The translations under genes and the position numbers were made by a program. Under the pieces are notes generated by a model that was not told the DNA's origin, made no database searches, and worked only from the letters and a program-made list of their open reading frames with translations. Shown here in pieces: positions 53,863-62,627 of a stretch of 64,000 bases of DNA; the first letter of the stretch is position 1, and the number at the start of each line of letters is the position of its first letter. The stretch comes from Gelidibacter sp038243395 (GTDB lineage: Bacteria; Bacteroidota; Bacteroidia; Flavobacteriales; Flavobacteriaceae), in assembly GCA_038243395.1 (NCBI GenBank), contig JBBSRC010000007.1:14351-78350 (forward strand). The letters run 5' to 3'.

Positions 53863-54525
53863 TTAAAGATCTTTCTTCGCTAAATAGAAATCTACTTTTT
53901 CGAGCGAATCATCTGCTAAACGCGCGTTCAGTTCATCCAAGGTTTTTGGTGGACCAACTATGACCTTATCTCCTTTTTTCCAGTCTAAAGGCATGGCGAC
54001 TTTATGTTCATCTGAGATTTGCATTGCTTCAAGGACTCGTAAAATTTCATTCATATTTCGACCCACATTTAACGGATAATACATGATCAATCTGATTTTC
54101 TTACTAGGATCTATAAAGAATACAGCGCGAACTGCAGCAGTTTCGCTTTCATTAGGTTGTAACATTCCGTAAAGTTTAGCCACTTTCATGTCAATATCGG
54201 CAATGATCGGAAAATCAAAATAAACGCCTGTATTTTCTCTGACATTTTGAACCCAGCCTAAATGTGCGTGAATACTGTCAATGCTTAATCCTAAAAGTTC
54301 CGTGTTTAAGGCGTCAAATTCAGGTTTTCTGGTAGCAAATCCACTCAATTCTGTAGTACAAACAGGCGTGAAATCGGCAGGATGTGAAAACATTACAATC
54401 CATTTGTCTTTGGCAAAATCTGAGAGCTTTATGTTTCCTTTGGTGGTAACGGCTTCAAAATCTGGAGCTGCATCGCCAATTCTTGGCATTGAGTTTACTT
54501 GCTGTACTTCTAAGTTTGTTTCCAT
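53863..54525 (-). CDS. 1-Cys peroxiredoxin (Prx6 type)
   Basis: This protein of about 220 residues has the peroxidatic motif FTPVCTTE and no other cysteine, which defines the 1-Cys (Prx6) group. The C-terminal extension (VGPPKTLDELNARLADDSLEKVDFYL) is typical of that group and forms the dimer interface. It reduces peroxides and phospholipid hydroperoxides with glutathione-like or other thiols. The ATG at 54525 is preferred over one 9 bases upstream. A GTAAC-N4-GTCAC site precedes it, linking it to the sulfur/redox regulon. Confidence 0.93.
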   Translation of the reverse strand: METNLEVQQVNSMPRIGDAAPDFEAVTTKGNIKLSDFAKDKWIVMFSHPADFTPVCTTELSGFATRKPEFDALNTELLGLSIDSIHAHLGWVQNVRENTGVYFDFPIIADIDMKVAKLYGMLQPNESETAAVRAVFFIDPSKKIRLIMYYPLNVGRNMNEILRVLEAMQISDEHKVAMPLDWKKGDKVIVGPPKTLDELNARLADDSLEKVDFYLAKKDL

Positions 54526-54589
54526 AATAATCAATTTCTCTATTATTTTATTTGTTGCATAAATTTAAAGAATAGTTATTTAAGAAACG

Positions 54590-54603
54590 GTAACAAAGGT
54601 CAC
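54590..54603 (-). promoter_or_regulatory. Crp/Fnr-like site A
   Basis: GTAACAAAGGTCAC lies 65 bases upstream of the 1-Cys peroxiredoxin start. One arm has a single change from the GTAAC-N4-GTTAC palindrome found at three other places in this block. Confidence 0.55.
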
Positions 54604-54606
54604 AAA

Positions 54607-55419
54607 TCATTGCGTTACGATAAATTCCATGTAGAAAATAAATAGGGCCATCGCAAAAATGAAATAACCAAAACCCTTTTTTAATTTTACGCCATCGATA
54701 TAACTACCCAGGTAACTTCCGATAAAAATTCCGACAAATGACAAACCGGTAAATATCATTAAAAACGACCAGTCAATGGTCATGGTTAAGGCGTCTCCCA
54801 AAAAGAAGCCAAGCATCGATTTAAAAGCTATTATGATTAAGGAGGTGCCAACGGCAACTTTCATTTCCACTTTTGCCAATAATACGAGGGCCGGGATAAT
54901 TAAGAATCCACCGCCAGCGCCGATCAATCCAGTAATGGCACCTACTAAAAGTCCTTCAAGTAATATTAGAGGATAGTTGTATTTAACTTTTTCGTGTATG
55001 TTAATTGGGGTCTCTTTTCTTTGTTTGAGCATTGAGAGTGCCGCTGGAATCATTAATAAAGCAAAAAAGCCAAACATTCCCATGCGTCGGGTAAATTCAA
55101 AATCTCCTAATGTAAAAAACTCTTCTGGAAGTATTGGTATGACGAAATATCTCACAATCGTAACTCCTATAATTGACGGGACTCCAAATACAATAGCGGT
55201 CTGCCAATCCACATAGCCTTTCAAATGTTGTTTCAGTCCACCAACTAATGAACTGGCGCCTACAATAAATAATGAATAGGCAGTTGCGGCTTTTTCATCA
55301 ATAGAGAATAAGTAAGCTAATACTGGAACGGCTAATATAGAGCCACCACCACCAATTAAACCTAAAGAGATCCCAATCGCCAAAGCACTTATATATCCGA
55401 AGATTTCTATTAATTCCAT
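54607..55419 (-). CDS. TauE/SafE family transporter
   Basis: This 270-residue inner-membrane protein has eight helices. Both halves carry the family glycine pattern: SALAIGISLGLIGGGGSILAVPVLAYL near the start and LLVGAITGLIGAGGGFLIIPALVLLAKV in the middle. TauE/SafE proteins move sulfite, sulfoacetate or other organic anions, and in Bacteroidota they often sit with sulfide-oxidising genes. A perfect GTAAC-N4-GTTAC site lies 48 bases upstream. It fits export of sulfite or thiosulfate made by the metallo-beta-lactamase-rhodanese enzyme nearby. Confidence 0.92.
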   Translation of the reverse strand: MELIEIFGYISALAIGISLGLIGGGGSILAVPVLAYLFSIDEKAATAYSLFIVGASSLVGGLKQHLKGYVDWQTAIVFGVPSIIGVTIVRYFVIPILPEEFFTLGDFEFTRRMGMFGFFALLMIPAALSMLKQRKETPINIHEKVKYNYPLILLEGLLVGAITGLIGAGGGFLIIPALVLLAKVEMKVAVGTSLIIIAFKSMLGFFLGDALTMTIDWSFLMIFTGLSFVGIFIGSYLGSYIDGVKLKKGFGYFIFAMALFIFYMEFIVTQ

Positions 55420-55466
55420 ACGTTGCTCTTAGGGTTCAAAAATAGTTTACTTCGACGTTATATACA

Positions 55467-55480
55467 GTAACATTGGTTAC
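55467..55480 (-). promoter_or_regulatory. Crp/Fnr-like site B
   Basis: GTAACATTGGTTAC, a perfect GTAAC-N4-GTTAC palindrome, 48 bases upstream of the TauE gene start. The remaining intergenic bases up to 55887 contain nothing else that I can support. Confidence 0.65.
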
Positions 55481-55887
55481 AAAACACCCATAAACATAAT
55501 CTTTTCAATAGTTACAATGGTTTGATGAAATTCAAAGTGGAGAAACACGATGAGCACTTCTACATATCCTTGTATTCGTTTGTCTTTGAGATCTATGAAA
55601 GCATTAGAGTGATTTATTTTTTGAATTTTACGTAAGTGATGGCACTTATTGGTATTGTTCCATTAGATTTAAATGGTTTTTAAAATTAAAAAAAGTGAAC
55701 ATTTATAGATTTGTATTTCAAATTTAGCGTTCGATATTTCGATTTGAGTTGTATTTTTGGCAAATGAATTTTCAGAATTCGTCATGAAATTTCACAAAAA
55801 CTTTGAGTTTAAATTTTTTATATCGCAGTTACCTTTTAATGTTGAGTTATTGTATTATTGCGGTCTAATATTATTTGCCTATATAAC

Positions 55888-57912
55888 ATGGATACTATTA
55901 TTAATTTACTTCAGGAACAGTTCCAGCTACCACTCCAAAACCCTGTTTTGATCTTTTCTTTGATCCTCTTTATTATATTGTTGGCGCCCGTACTATTACA
56001 AAGAATAAGAATTCCAGGAATTATTGGATTAATAATTTCGGGAATTATAATTGGACCAGCGGGATTAAATATTTTGGAGAAAAGTCTTTTTGTAGATGTT
56101 TTTTCTACTATTGGGCTACTTTACATCATGTTTATAGCAGGATTGGAGTTGGATTTAAATGAATTTAAAGCCACCCGAAATAAAAGTGTCCTATTTGGAT
56201 TCTTAACCTTTACCATCCCAATTAGCATTGGATTTCCAGTCTGTCACTATATTTTAGGTTTCGATTTTAATGCAAGTTTATTGACGTCAAGCATGTTTGC
56301 GACGCATACCTTGGTAACCTATCCTATAGTCAGTAAATTGGGCCTTACCAAAAACGTTGCTGTTGCCATCACTGTTGGAGGGACTATCTTAACCGATACG
56401 GCAGTTCTAATTATGTTGGCCGTGATTTTGGGCTCACATGATGGGGGGCTTACTCAAGAATTTTGGATCCGTCTTGGAATCTCGCTAGTGCTGTTTTCAG
56501 CGTTTATGTTTATGGTCATTCCGCGAATTGCAAAATGGTTTTTCAGAAAACTGGAGAGTGAAAAGCATTCGCATTATATTTTTGTGTTATCCGTAGTTTT
56601 CTTTTCTGCGTTTTTAGCTGAAATTGCAGGGTTAGAGTCCATTATTGGAGCTTTCGTGGCAGGTTTGGCACTTAACAAATTAATTCCTCATTCTTCTGCA
56701 TTAATGAATCGTATTGAGTTTATCGGAAACTCCTTATTTATTCCTTTTTTCCTTATAAGTGTTGGAATGATTGTGGATATCAGTGTGATCATGAGTGGCC
56801 CAATGGCACTCATTATTGCAGGAACTTTAACGGCTGTTGCAATTTTCGGAAAATGGTTCGCAGCGTTTTTGACACAAATTATATTTAAATTTTCAAAAGG
56901 ACAACGTAAATTGATTTTTGGATTAAGCAGTGCACATGCCGCGGCTACTCTAGCTGTTATTTTGGTGGGATACAAAGCGGGAATTCTAGACTCAAATATT
57001 CTGAACGGAACCGTCGTTTTAATCCTTGTTACTTGTATCATAGCATCCTTTGCGACCGAAAGTGCAGTTAAGGATATCATTCGAAATTCTGATGAAGACG
57101 AAAACTTAAGTTTAGGTGCTGGTCATGATAGCGAAACCATTCTTATACCGATTGCAAATTTGATTAATATTGATAAGGTCCTAGACTTTGCAGTGTTGAT
57201 TAAAGATAAAAAATCAAGCAACCCACTCTCTATATTGACCGTTGTCCCTAATACAGATGAAGCGGAGAAAACCATCGTTAAGGCAAAACAAGGACTGGAA
57301 AGGTTTATTAAAGAAACAACGGCTTCAGATACCCACGCGATAATTATGGCAACGATTGATCATAATCCGGCGAGTGGTATTTCAAGAACTGCAAAGGAAA
57401 TCATGGCCGATATTATTTTATTAGGTTGGCCACAAAAAACCGGATTTCTGGATAAATTGATAGGGGATAAAATGGAAAGTATTCTTCAAAACACAGAGAA
57501 AACACTTTTCATTTGTGACTTTGAAGTCCCATTAGTAAATCACAAGAGGTTATTTGTAATTGCACCTCCCAACGCAGAATTTGAAGAAGGTTTTGCACAT
57601 TGGGTTAACAAAATCGCCAAATTATCCATCGAATTATCTTTGCCGATTACTTTGAATTGTACTGAAGAAACCTATACTGCAATCTTAAACTTTGCGAAAG
57701 AGAATAAAGTAACCTTAACGTTAATTTATCAGCATTTCAACGATTGGGACGATTTCCTTATACTTTCCAAGGAGATTGTAGATACAGATTTTATCATCCT
57801 AGTTTCAGCACGTAGAGGGTATACCTCACATTTTGGACACCTTGATAGAATTCCAGTCAAAATGGAAAAACATTTTCCAAATGTAAGTAAGATGGTTATT
57901 TATCCGCAATAG
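55888..57912 (+). CDS. CPA2 family cation:proton antiporter with a cytoplasmic USP-like region
   Basis: The protein has about 674 residues: twelve or so membrane helices of the KefB/CPA2 type (LLAPVLLQRIRIPGIIGLIISGIIIGPAGLNIL, then the Thr/Asp-rich TILTDTAVLIMLAVILG) followed by about 260 soluble residues (about 415-674) that look like two universal-stress-protein-type domains rather than a TrkA-N domain. It probably exchanges K+ or Na+ for H+. The ATG at 55888 is preferred over an upstream TTG. It stands within the sulfur/redox block but has no matching palindrome. Confidence 0.9.
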   Translation: MDTIINLLQEQFQLPLQNPVLIFSLILFIILLAPVLLQRIRIPGIIGLIISGIIIGPAGLNILEKSLFVDVFSTIGLLYIMFIAGLELDLNEFKATRNKSVLFGFLTFTIPISIGFPVCHYILGFDFNASLLTSSMFATHTLVTYPIVSKLGLTKNVAVAITVGGTILTDTAVLIMLAVILGSHDGGLTQEFWIRLGISLVLFSAFMFMVIPRIAKWFFRKLESEKHSHYIFVLSVVFFSAFLAEIAGLESIIGAFVAGLALNKLIPHSSALMNRIEFIGNSLFIPFFLISVGMIVDISVIMSGPMALIIAGTLTAVAIFGKWFAAFLTQIIFKFSKGQRKLIFGLSSAHAAATLAVILVGYKAGILDSNILNGTVVLILVTCIIASFATESAVKDIIRNSDEDENLSLGAGHDSETILIPIANLINIDKVLDFAVLIKDKKSSNPLSILTVVPNTDEAEKTIVKAKQGLERFIKETTASDTHAIIMATIDHNPASGISRTAKEIMADIILLGWPQKTGFLDKLIGDKMESILQNTEKTLFICDFEVPLVNHKRLFVIAPPNAEFEEGFAHWVNKIAKLSIELSLPITLNCTEETYTAILNFAKENKVTLTLIYQHFNDWDDFLILSKEIVDTDFIILVSARRGYTSHFGHLDRIPVKMEKHFPNVSKMVIYPQ

Positions 57913-58065
57913 AATATTAAATATTGGTTAATAAAACAACTCTGTTCTCAACTAAGTAGTTAAAACTATATAATGTCGTGTTTTTTTTAGTAAATGTGCG
58001 TTTCTAATATGGCCTCATAAATAGAAACTCCGCTCTTAATAGTTTATCTTTTTAAATCATAAGAG

Positions 58066-58115
58066 ATCAGCGTTATCTGCGTTCCATTCCATGATAGAAC
58101 ACTGATGACACTGAT
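58066..58115. repeat. Dispersed hairpin repeat related to the 3.6-4.1 kb repeat
   Basis: ATCAGCGTTATCTGCGTTC (58066-58084) and GAACACTGATGACACTGAT (58097-58115) are inverted copies (15 of 19 pairs) with a 12-base loop. The reverse complement of the first arm differs by a single base from GAACGCAGATGACGCTGAT inside the tandem repeat at 3.7 kb. The rest of 57913-58306 has no gene. Confidence 0.65.
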
Positions 58116-58306
58116 GGAGCAGATTTGCACTGATTTAAGTAGTAAAACGACATAATTCGTGCATCTAATTAATTAACCTACTAGTTGATTCGTTTTTGTA
58201 ATACGACAGCAATTTTTGCTATTTACTTAATATATCAAAGAGGAAAAAAGATTCTGTCAATCCAAGAGGACAGAATTTTTTTTTAGCATTAATTTAACGG
58301 AGCTAA

Positions 58307-58320
58307 GTAACAAAGGTTAC
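58307..58320 (+). promoter_or_regulatory. Crp/Fnr-like site C
   Basis: GTAACAAAGGTTAC, a perfect GTAAC-N4-GTTAC palindrome, 39 bases upstream of the start of a small secreted protein gene. Confidence 0.65.
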
Positions 58321-58358
58321 GTATATAATCGAATCTTTCCCTTAATTTTGTTGTTCTC

Positions 58359-58721
58359 GTGAAAACTAAAACTTACATAGCGGTAATATTGACTTTCGTC
58401 TTTATGGCAAAATTTATGGCCGTTGATGCCAATGGATTGAATCTGTTTTTCAGCGGAAAGGATGTTTATTTTGTAAATCCACATTGTGAGAAAATTAGTT
58501 CTACCGAGTCCTCAGATGCTACTGCGAGTTTTTCTCAGAACGATAATGTTGAGAATCAATTGATCATGCTAGTTGGGCATTGTACTTCCCCATTTCAATT
58601 TGAATTATTTTCGTGGTCTCCGCATGACGAATTTTCTATCTTGGCATTTACCAACGATTTCACTTCCAGATTGAGTTACCGTTACCTCGATCACGTATCG
58701 CCGCCACCCCGGCTGGCCTAA
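58359..58721 (+). CDS. Small secreted protein with Cys/His and a C-terminal PPPR motif
   Basis: This 120-residue protein uses a GTG start. It has an N-terminal signal-like helix (TYIAVILTFVFMAKFMAVDA), then two His-Cys pairs (NPHCEK and GHCTSPF) and a final SPPPRLA. Similar small proteins ending in PPPRL occur in Bacteroidota near metal- and redox-related genes, but I cannot name a function. The cysteines might bind a metal or form a disulfide in the periplasm. It is the first gene after a Crp/Fnr-like site and may be part of the sulfur/redox regulon. Confidence 0.65.
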   Translation: MKTKTYIAVILTFVFMAKFMAVDANGLNLFFSGKDVYFVNPHCEKISSTESSDATASFSQNDNVENQLIMLVGHCTSPFQFELFSWSPHDEFSILAFTNDFTSRLSYRYLDHVSPPPRLA

Positions 58722-58990
58722 TGACCTTTTTCTAAAAATTTTCCAGATGGTGTTTAAGTAGTCGTTCTATCCTAGTATATAGATAGTTCAAGATAAACTA
58801 ATAACGTAGGATCCATTGCCGTGTAAATTTTTTGCGTCATTTTAATAACGACAAAAATTTCAGTAAAACGTCCTTACTTGATATTAAGGATCGTTTTCAG
58901 ATCAATTTAAAGATTCAAGTTCTATAATTAGTCACACGAGAACCTCAACTTAAACTAATTACAATTTTTGCAGGATTTCTGTTAATTGTA

Positions 58991-59142
58991 ATGAAAAACT
59001 TCACAATCAACATCACATTAAAACATATATTTTAAGTTCATTTATTTTAATCGCTAGTCTTTTTATTGGCGCTCACTTAGAAACGCAGAATTTAAATGTG
59101 GATCTGCTTTTCAACTTTACTAGGCATAACTCAAAATTTTAA
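58991..59142 (+). pseudogene. Possible small secreted-protein remnant
   Basis: ATG at 58991 opens MKNFTINITLKHIF and stops; one base earlier, another frame continues LSSFILIASLFIGAHLETQNLNVDLLFNFTRHNSKF to a stop at 59142, just before the thioredoxin gene. Together they would give a ~50-residue signal-peptide protein broken by one base. The rest of the 58722-59160 gap shows nothing else. Confidence 0.3.
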
Positions 59143-59160
59143 AAATAAAAAATACATATT

Positions 59161-59787
59161 ATGAAAAAAGATAAAACAGATAAGAATACACGTAAAACAT
59201 GGATACAATACGGTGTGTTCGCCATTGTGGCCATTACACTCTATGCCACGGGAATGCATACTGAAGTCATCGGTTTTGCCCAACGCGGATTGCTCGCAAC
59301 GGGTTTGATGAATCCTAATGTGGAGAGTATTGCCGAAGCGCGTGATATTAATAATGAAAGCACAGAAACAATAAGCTTAACCAAAGCAGATTTCAACCTA
59401 AAACTCATTGACAGAAACGGAAAAATCACTTCTTTGGAAGATTTAAAAGGTAAAGTTATTTTCATGAATTTTTGGGCGACCTGGTGTCCACCGTGTATTG
59501 CTGAAATGCCAAGTATAGATAAATTACATGAAGAAATGGGAGATGAAGTTGCGTTTGTAATATTGTCGTTTGATCAAGACTTTGAATCGGCAAAAGCTTT
59601 TGACAAACGTAAAGGATACGACCTCCCAATATATGCTCCAGCGAGTAATATGCCCGCCTTGTATGATTCAAATGCACTTCCTACGACTTATGTTATTGAC
59701 GCGCAAGGAAACTTGGCATTGACACACAAAGGAATGGCCGATTATAACGATTCAAAATTCAAGGAGTTTTTGAGAAGTTTAAAATAA
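59161..59787 (+). CDS. Membrane-anchored TlpA-like thioredoxin
   Basis: This 208-residue protein has one N-terminal membrane helix (about 15-31), a ~40-residue linker and a periplasmic thioredoxin domain with the redox motif WCPPC (108-112) in NFWATWCPPCIAEMP and the cis-Pro region ALPTTYVID. TlpA/ResA proteins reduce disulfides in the periplasm, for example for cytochrome c or metal sites. Its place in the sulfur/redox block suggests reduction of sulfur species or of the small Cys-containing protein encoded upstream. A strong terminator follows. Confidence 0.92.
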   Translation: MKKDKTDKNTRKTWIQYGVFAIVAITLYATGMHTEVIGFAQRGLLATGLMNPNVESIAEARDINNESTETISLTKADFNLKLIDRNGKITSLEDLKGKVIFMNFWATWCPPCIAEMPSIDKLHEEMGDEVAFVILSFDQDFESAKAFDKRKGYDLPIYAPASNMPALYDSNALPTTYVIDAQGNLALTHKGMADYNDSKFKEFLRSLK

Positions 59788-59814
59788 GATTTTTCAGGAA
59801 ATAAAATCATATAG

Positions 59815-59850
59815 AAAACCGGATCAGATGTACTTCTGATCCGGTTTTTA
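59815..59850 (+). terminator. Terminator after the TlpA-like gene
   Basis: A perfect 14-bp stem (59815-59828 with 59835-59848), loop TGTACT, ending in T5. It lies 28 bases past the stop and is A-rich on the left, so it may also stop leftward transcripts. Confidence 0.88.
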
Positions 59851-59903
59851 CTTTTTAAAGAGATGTCTAAAATTGAGAGGCACTTAGGGTCTTTTAAAAA
59901 TTC

Positions 59904-60349
59904 TCAAATAAACCGTCGTGTGCATTTTTTATACGCTTTGTACTCTGGGAATTTCTCAATTAATAAACTTTCCTCATAATCGGATTTAAAATAAAATAAA
60001 ACCAAAAGAACGAGGGTAACCAAGATCTTATAGAACGATAATGTGTAGATGGCATAACCACCTGAGAAAATCAAAGCGCTATAAATAGGGTGCCTCGACA
60101 TACGAAACGCTCCCGTGGTAATCAATCTGGCAGAACGAACAGGAGAAGGAAAAGGGGAGAGGTTGGTGTTTAATTGCAGAAGGGCCACTATGCCAAAAAT
60201 GACGGAAAGCCCAAAAGCACTAAACCCGAAAAGGATATCCATTCGGGTAGTTTTACGTAAAATAATTTTAATGGGAAAATATAAGCCCCAAAAATGACCA
60301 GTTGTACCGAAACGAATACATAGTCCTTAACTGGTCTTTTCAGATTCAA
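59904..60349 (-). pseudogene. Isoprenylcysteine methyltransferase-like protein, frameshifted
   Basis: The frame from 60242 gives a 112-residue C-terminal part with the family pattern RMSRHPIYSALIFSGGYAIY and PEYKAYKK, but the family usually has ~40 more N-terminal residues. These are found upstream in another frame: LKRPVKDYVFVSVQLVIFGAYIFPLKLFYVKLPEWI from a TTG start that overlaps the stop of the MBL-rhodanese gene. A one-base loss in the four-T run (minus strand, 60229-60232) explains the break. The corrected gene is a four-helix membrane methyltransferase of unknown target; it could be a sequencing error. Confidence 0.75.
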
Positions 60350-61677
60350 TTTTTAAATTGTTCTATAGCATCACTTAAATCATAAATTTCAACCCCATGC
60401 AAGTCGTTTTCAAGAATACTGCTCCCTGCTGCACTGCGATAACCACCAGCGCAATGCACAACGATAGGTTTGTCGGTCGGAATGGTTTTGGCCGTTTCAC
60501 GTAACTCGTTCAATGGATGTGCCAGTGCTTTCGCAAAGAATTTCCCTTTGTCTATTTCGCTATGGTTTCGAATATCGACAATAGTGTAAGAGTCAGGATG
60601 TTCTTTAAAATCTGCCAAATTCAATTGTAGTGTTTTTATTAGATTTTCGTCAGACAGCGTAATCACTTGTATTATTTGATTTTCGTAACCGATTTTTGCT
60701 AACCGATTTAAAATTTTGTCCTTATTTTTTTTATGGTCAATAACCAAAGTAAACTTTTCATTTGGCGCAATTATGGAACCAATCCATGTTTCAAATTTTG
60801 CAGTATCAGAAACAGCTTGAATATTGATGCTACCTTTTAAATGGCCTTTTTTGAAGGATGCTTCATCGCGAATATCCACAATAAGTCCTGTAGCAGAAGA
60901 GTTTTCGATGAAAGGAATTTTTTCGATTGAGGCATCCAAGTTTTTAGCTCCGATTTTATTGAGGTCCACATTAAAACCAAAATAAGACGGGATAAATGGT
61001 TGTCCCTCTAGCAAGGTATTCACGAATTTCTCTTTGGACTGTTTTTTAAAAGCCCAATTATCCATCCGTTCGTTACCCAATGTACTACTAGCGGCCTCGC
61101 TCAAATTTTTTCCACATAAGGAACCAGCACCGTGGGCTGGATATACAACAGCCTCATTTGGTAAATCTGTGAATTTAGTGTTTACGGTGTGATACATCAT
61201 TTCGGCTAATTCTTCACGCTTGGCTTTCATATTACCAACTTTTTCTCGAAGATCTGGTCGACCTACATCGCCAATAAAAAGTGTGTCTCCCGTGAAAAGT
61301 GTTGTTTTAAAGCCTTCAGTAGCCACTATTGTAATGCTGTCTGGAGAATGTCCAGGAGTATTAATGGCGCTCAAAGTAATGTTGCCTAAAGTAATAGTGT
61401 CGCCTTCATCAAATCCTTGATGCGGATACTCAGCCCCTAACTTTTCGCTATTATAAATAGTTGCACCTGTTTTTTTGTGGATTTCAAGATGCGAACTCAC
61501 AAAATCAGCGTGAGGATGCGTCTGGATAACTGCTACTATTTTAGCGTTGTTAGCTTCTGCAAAAGCGTAATATTGTTCAGGATTTCTCTCCGGATCAATA
61601 ACTGCCATCTCGCCATTACTAATTATGGCATAAGAATAGTGGGCAAGAGGCTTGTATTCAAATTGCTTGATATTCAT
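60346..61677 (-). CDS. Metallo-beta-lactamase-rhodanese fusion (persulfide dioxygenase-like)
   Basis: This 443-residue protein has an N-terminal MBL domain with ligands His54, His56, Asp58, His63 (HPHADFVSSH), His110 (GHSPDS), Asp131 (FTGDTLF) and His182 (PAHGAG), the ETHE1-like set, and two C-terminal rhodanese domains (about 260-345 and 355-440). Only the second has the catalytic cysteine (Cys409, VHCAGGYRS). ETHE1-type enzymes oxidise glutathione persulfide to sulfite, and rhodanese moves sulfane sulfur to make thiosulfate. It sits 71 bases downstream of a methyltransferase preceded by a Crp/Fnr-like site. Confidence 0.9.
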   Translation of the reverse strand: MNIKQFEYKPLAHYSYAIISNGEMAVIDPERNPEQYYAFAEANNAKIVAVIQTHPHADFVSSHLEIHKKTGATIYNSEKLGAEYPHQGFDEGDTITLGNITLSAINTPGHSPDSITIVATEGFKTTLFTGDTLFIGDVGRPDLREKVGNMKAKREELAEMMYHTVNTKFTDLPNEAVVYPAHGAGSLCGKNLSEAASSTLGNERMDNWAFKKQSKEKFVNTLLEGQPFIPSYFGFNVDLNKIGAKNLDASIEKIPFIENSSATGLIVDIRDEASFKKGHLKGSINIQAVSDTAKFETWIGSIIAPNEKFTLVIDHKKNKDKILNRLAKIGYENQIIQVITLSDENLIKTLQLNLADFKEHPDSYTIVDIRNHSEIDKGKFFAKALAHPLNELRETAKTIPTDKPIVVHCAGGYRSAAGSSILENDLHGVEIYDLSDAIEQFKN

Positions 61678-61748
61678 AATATCTAATTTAAAAATTTAAA
61701 AAGTTTACTAATTACTGATCAAACTCTTTATGTTCGTCGGGAAATTCT

Positions 61749-62357
61749 TTATTTCCTTTTTTTTAAACTGCAGAACTGAAAATTCTGTAAGGTGTCAAAA
61801 GGGGTAATGTGATCTGTTGTAAAACATTTTACTTTAATGAATTGGTCTTCAAATGCTTCTGCCAATCCACTTTCATCATATTGGGAAATTTCAAGTCCAC
61901 TACATTTGATAGGCCCATCATTTGAAAAAGTACCGATTATTAAATTCTTCGCTACAAATTCATCCACAATGGAGGTGTATTTCTCAATTTGTTCTTTGGT
62001 CGTCAAAAAATGAAATGTCGCCCGGTCGTGCCATAAATCATAAATTTCGGTAGGCTGAAACGCGAGGATGTCGCTAACAATCCACTTAACGCCATTAGCC
62101 TTGTCGCCCAACCTTTTTTTTGTTCTTTCAAGGGCTTTGGCAGAAATGTCTAGCACGGTAATTTTGGTATAACCTTCTTCAAGTAAATAATCGACGAGTT
62201 TGCTATCGCCACCTCCCACATCAATAATTTTGGCCGATTTCGGCAAATCAGCTTCCTCAATCAGTTTTAGGGAGATTTCTGGTTTCTCTTGAGTCCAACT
62301 AACTTGGTCGGGAGTTTTGTTTTCGTATACAGTTTCCCAATGTTGTTTTGTATTCAT
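61749..62357 (-). CDS. Class I SAM-dependent methyltransferase (sulfur-block type)
   Basis: This 202-residue cytoplasmic methyltransferase starts with HWETVYENKTPDQVSWTQEKP, then shows the SAM-binding motif IIDVGGGDSKLVDYLL (about 44-59), DIS near residue 75 and HDRATFHFLT. The N-terminus recalls tellurite/thiopurine-type methyltransferases that methylate sulfur or selenium anions, but the substrate is not proven. Its position before the MBL-rhodanese gene suggests methylation of a sulfur species such as sulfide. A Crp/Fnr-like palindrome lies 135 bases upstream. Confidence 0.85.
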   Translation of the reverse strand: MNTKQHWETVYENKTPDQVSWTQEKPEISLKLIEEADLPKSAKIIDVGGGDSKLVDYLLEEGYTKITVLDISAKALERTKKRLGDKANGVKWIVSDILAFQPTEIYDLWHDRATFHFLTTKEQIEKYTSIVDEFVAKNLIIGTFSNDGPIKCSGLEISQYDESGLAEAFEDQFIKVKCFTTDHITPFDTLQNFQFCSLKKRK

Positions 62358-62491
62358 TTTAATCTATTAATTATTCGAAGGTTCGATTACGACATTTCAA
62401 TATGATGTGTCATTAAGAAAATGTAATGAAATGTTTAAAGTATCCTGATTTTGATTAATATTAAAGATAAGAGACTTTTAAGAGATCTGTT

Positions 62492-62505
62492 GTAACAAAT
62501 GTTAC
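62492..62505 (-). promoter_or_regulatory. Crp/Fnr-like site D
   Basis: GTAACAAATGTTAC, perfect GTAAC-N4-GTTAC, extended to a 16-bp palindrome by flanking T and A. It is 135 bases upstream of the methyltransferase start, farther than usual for activation, so the transcription start should lie between. Confidence 0.6.
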
Positions 62506-62627
62506 AAAATTTTGTAGTGGTCATAGGTTAAGGAGTAGGGATTTAACAAATTCTGATAACGTTCAAATATGGACGACTTAATTTACAGTATTTCTTAAAA
62601 CCATCGACTTCAATAATTAACGTTTTA

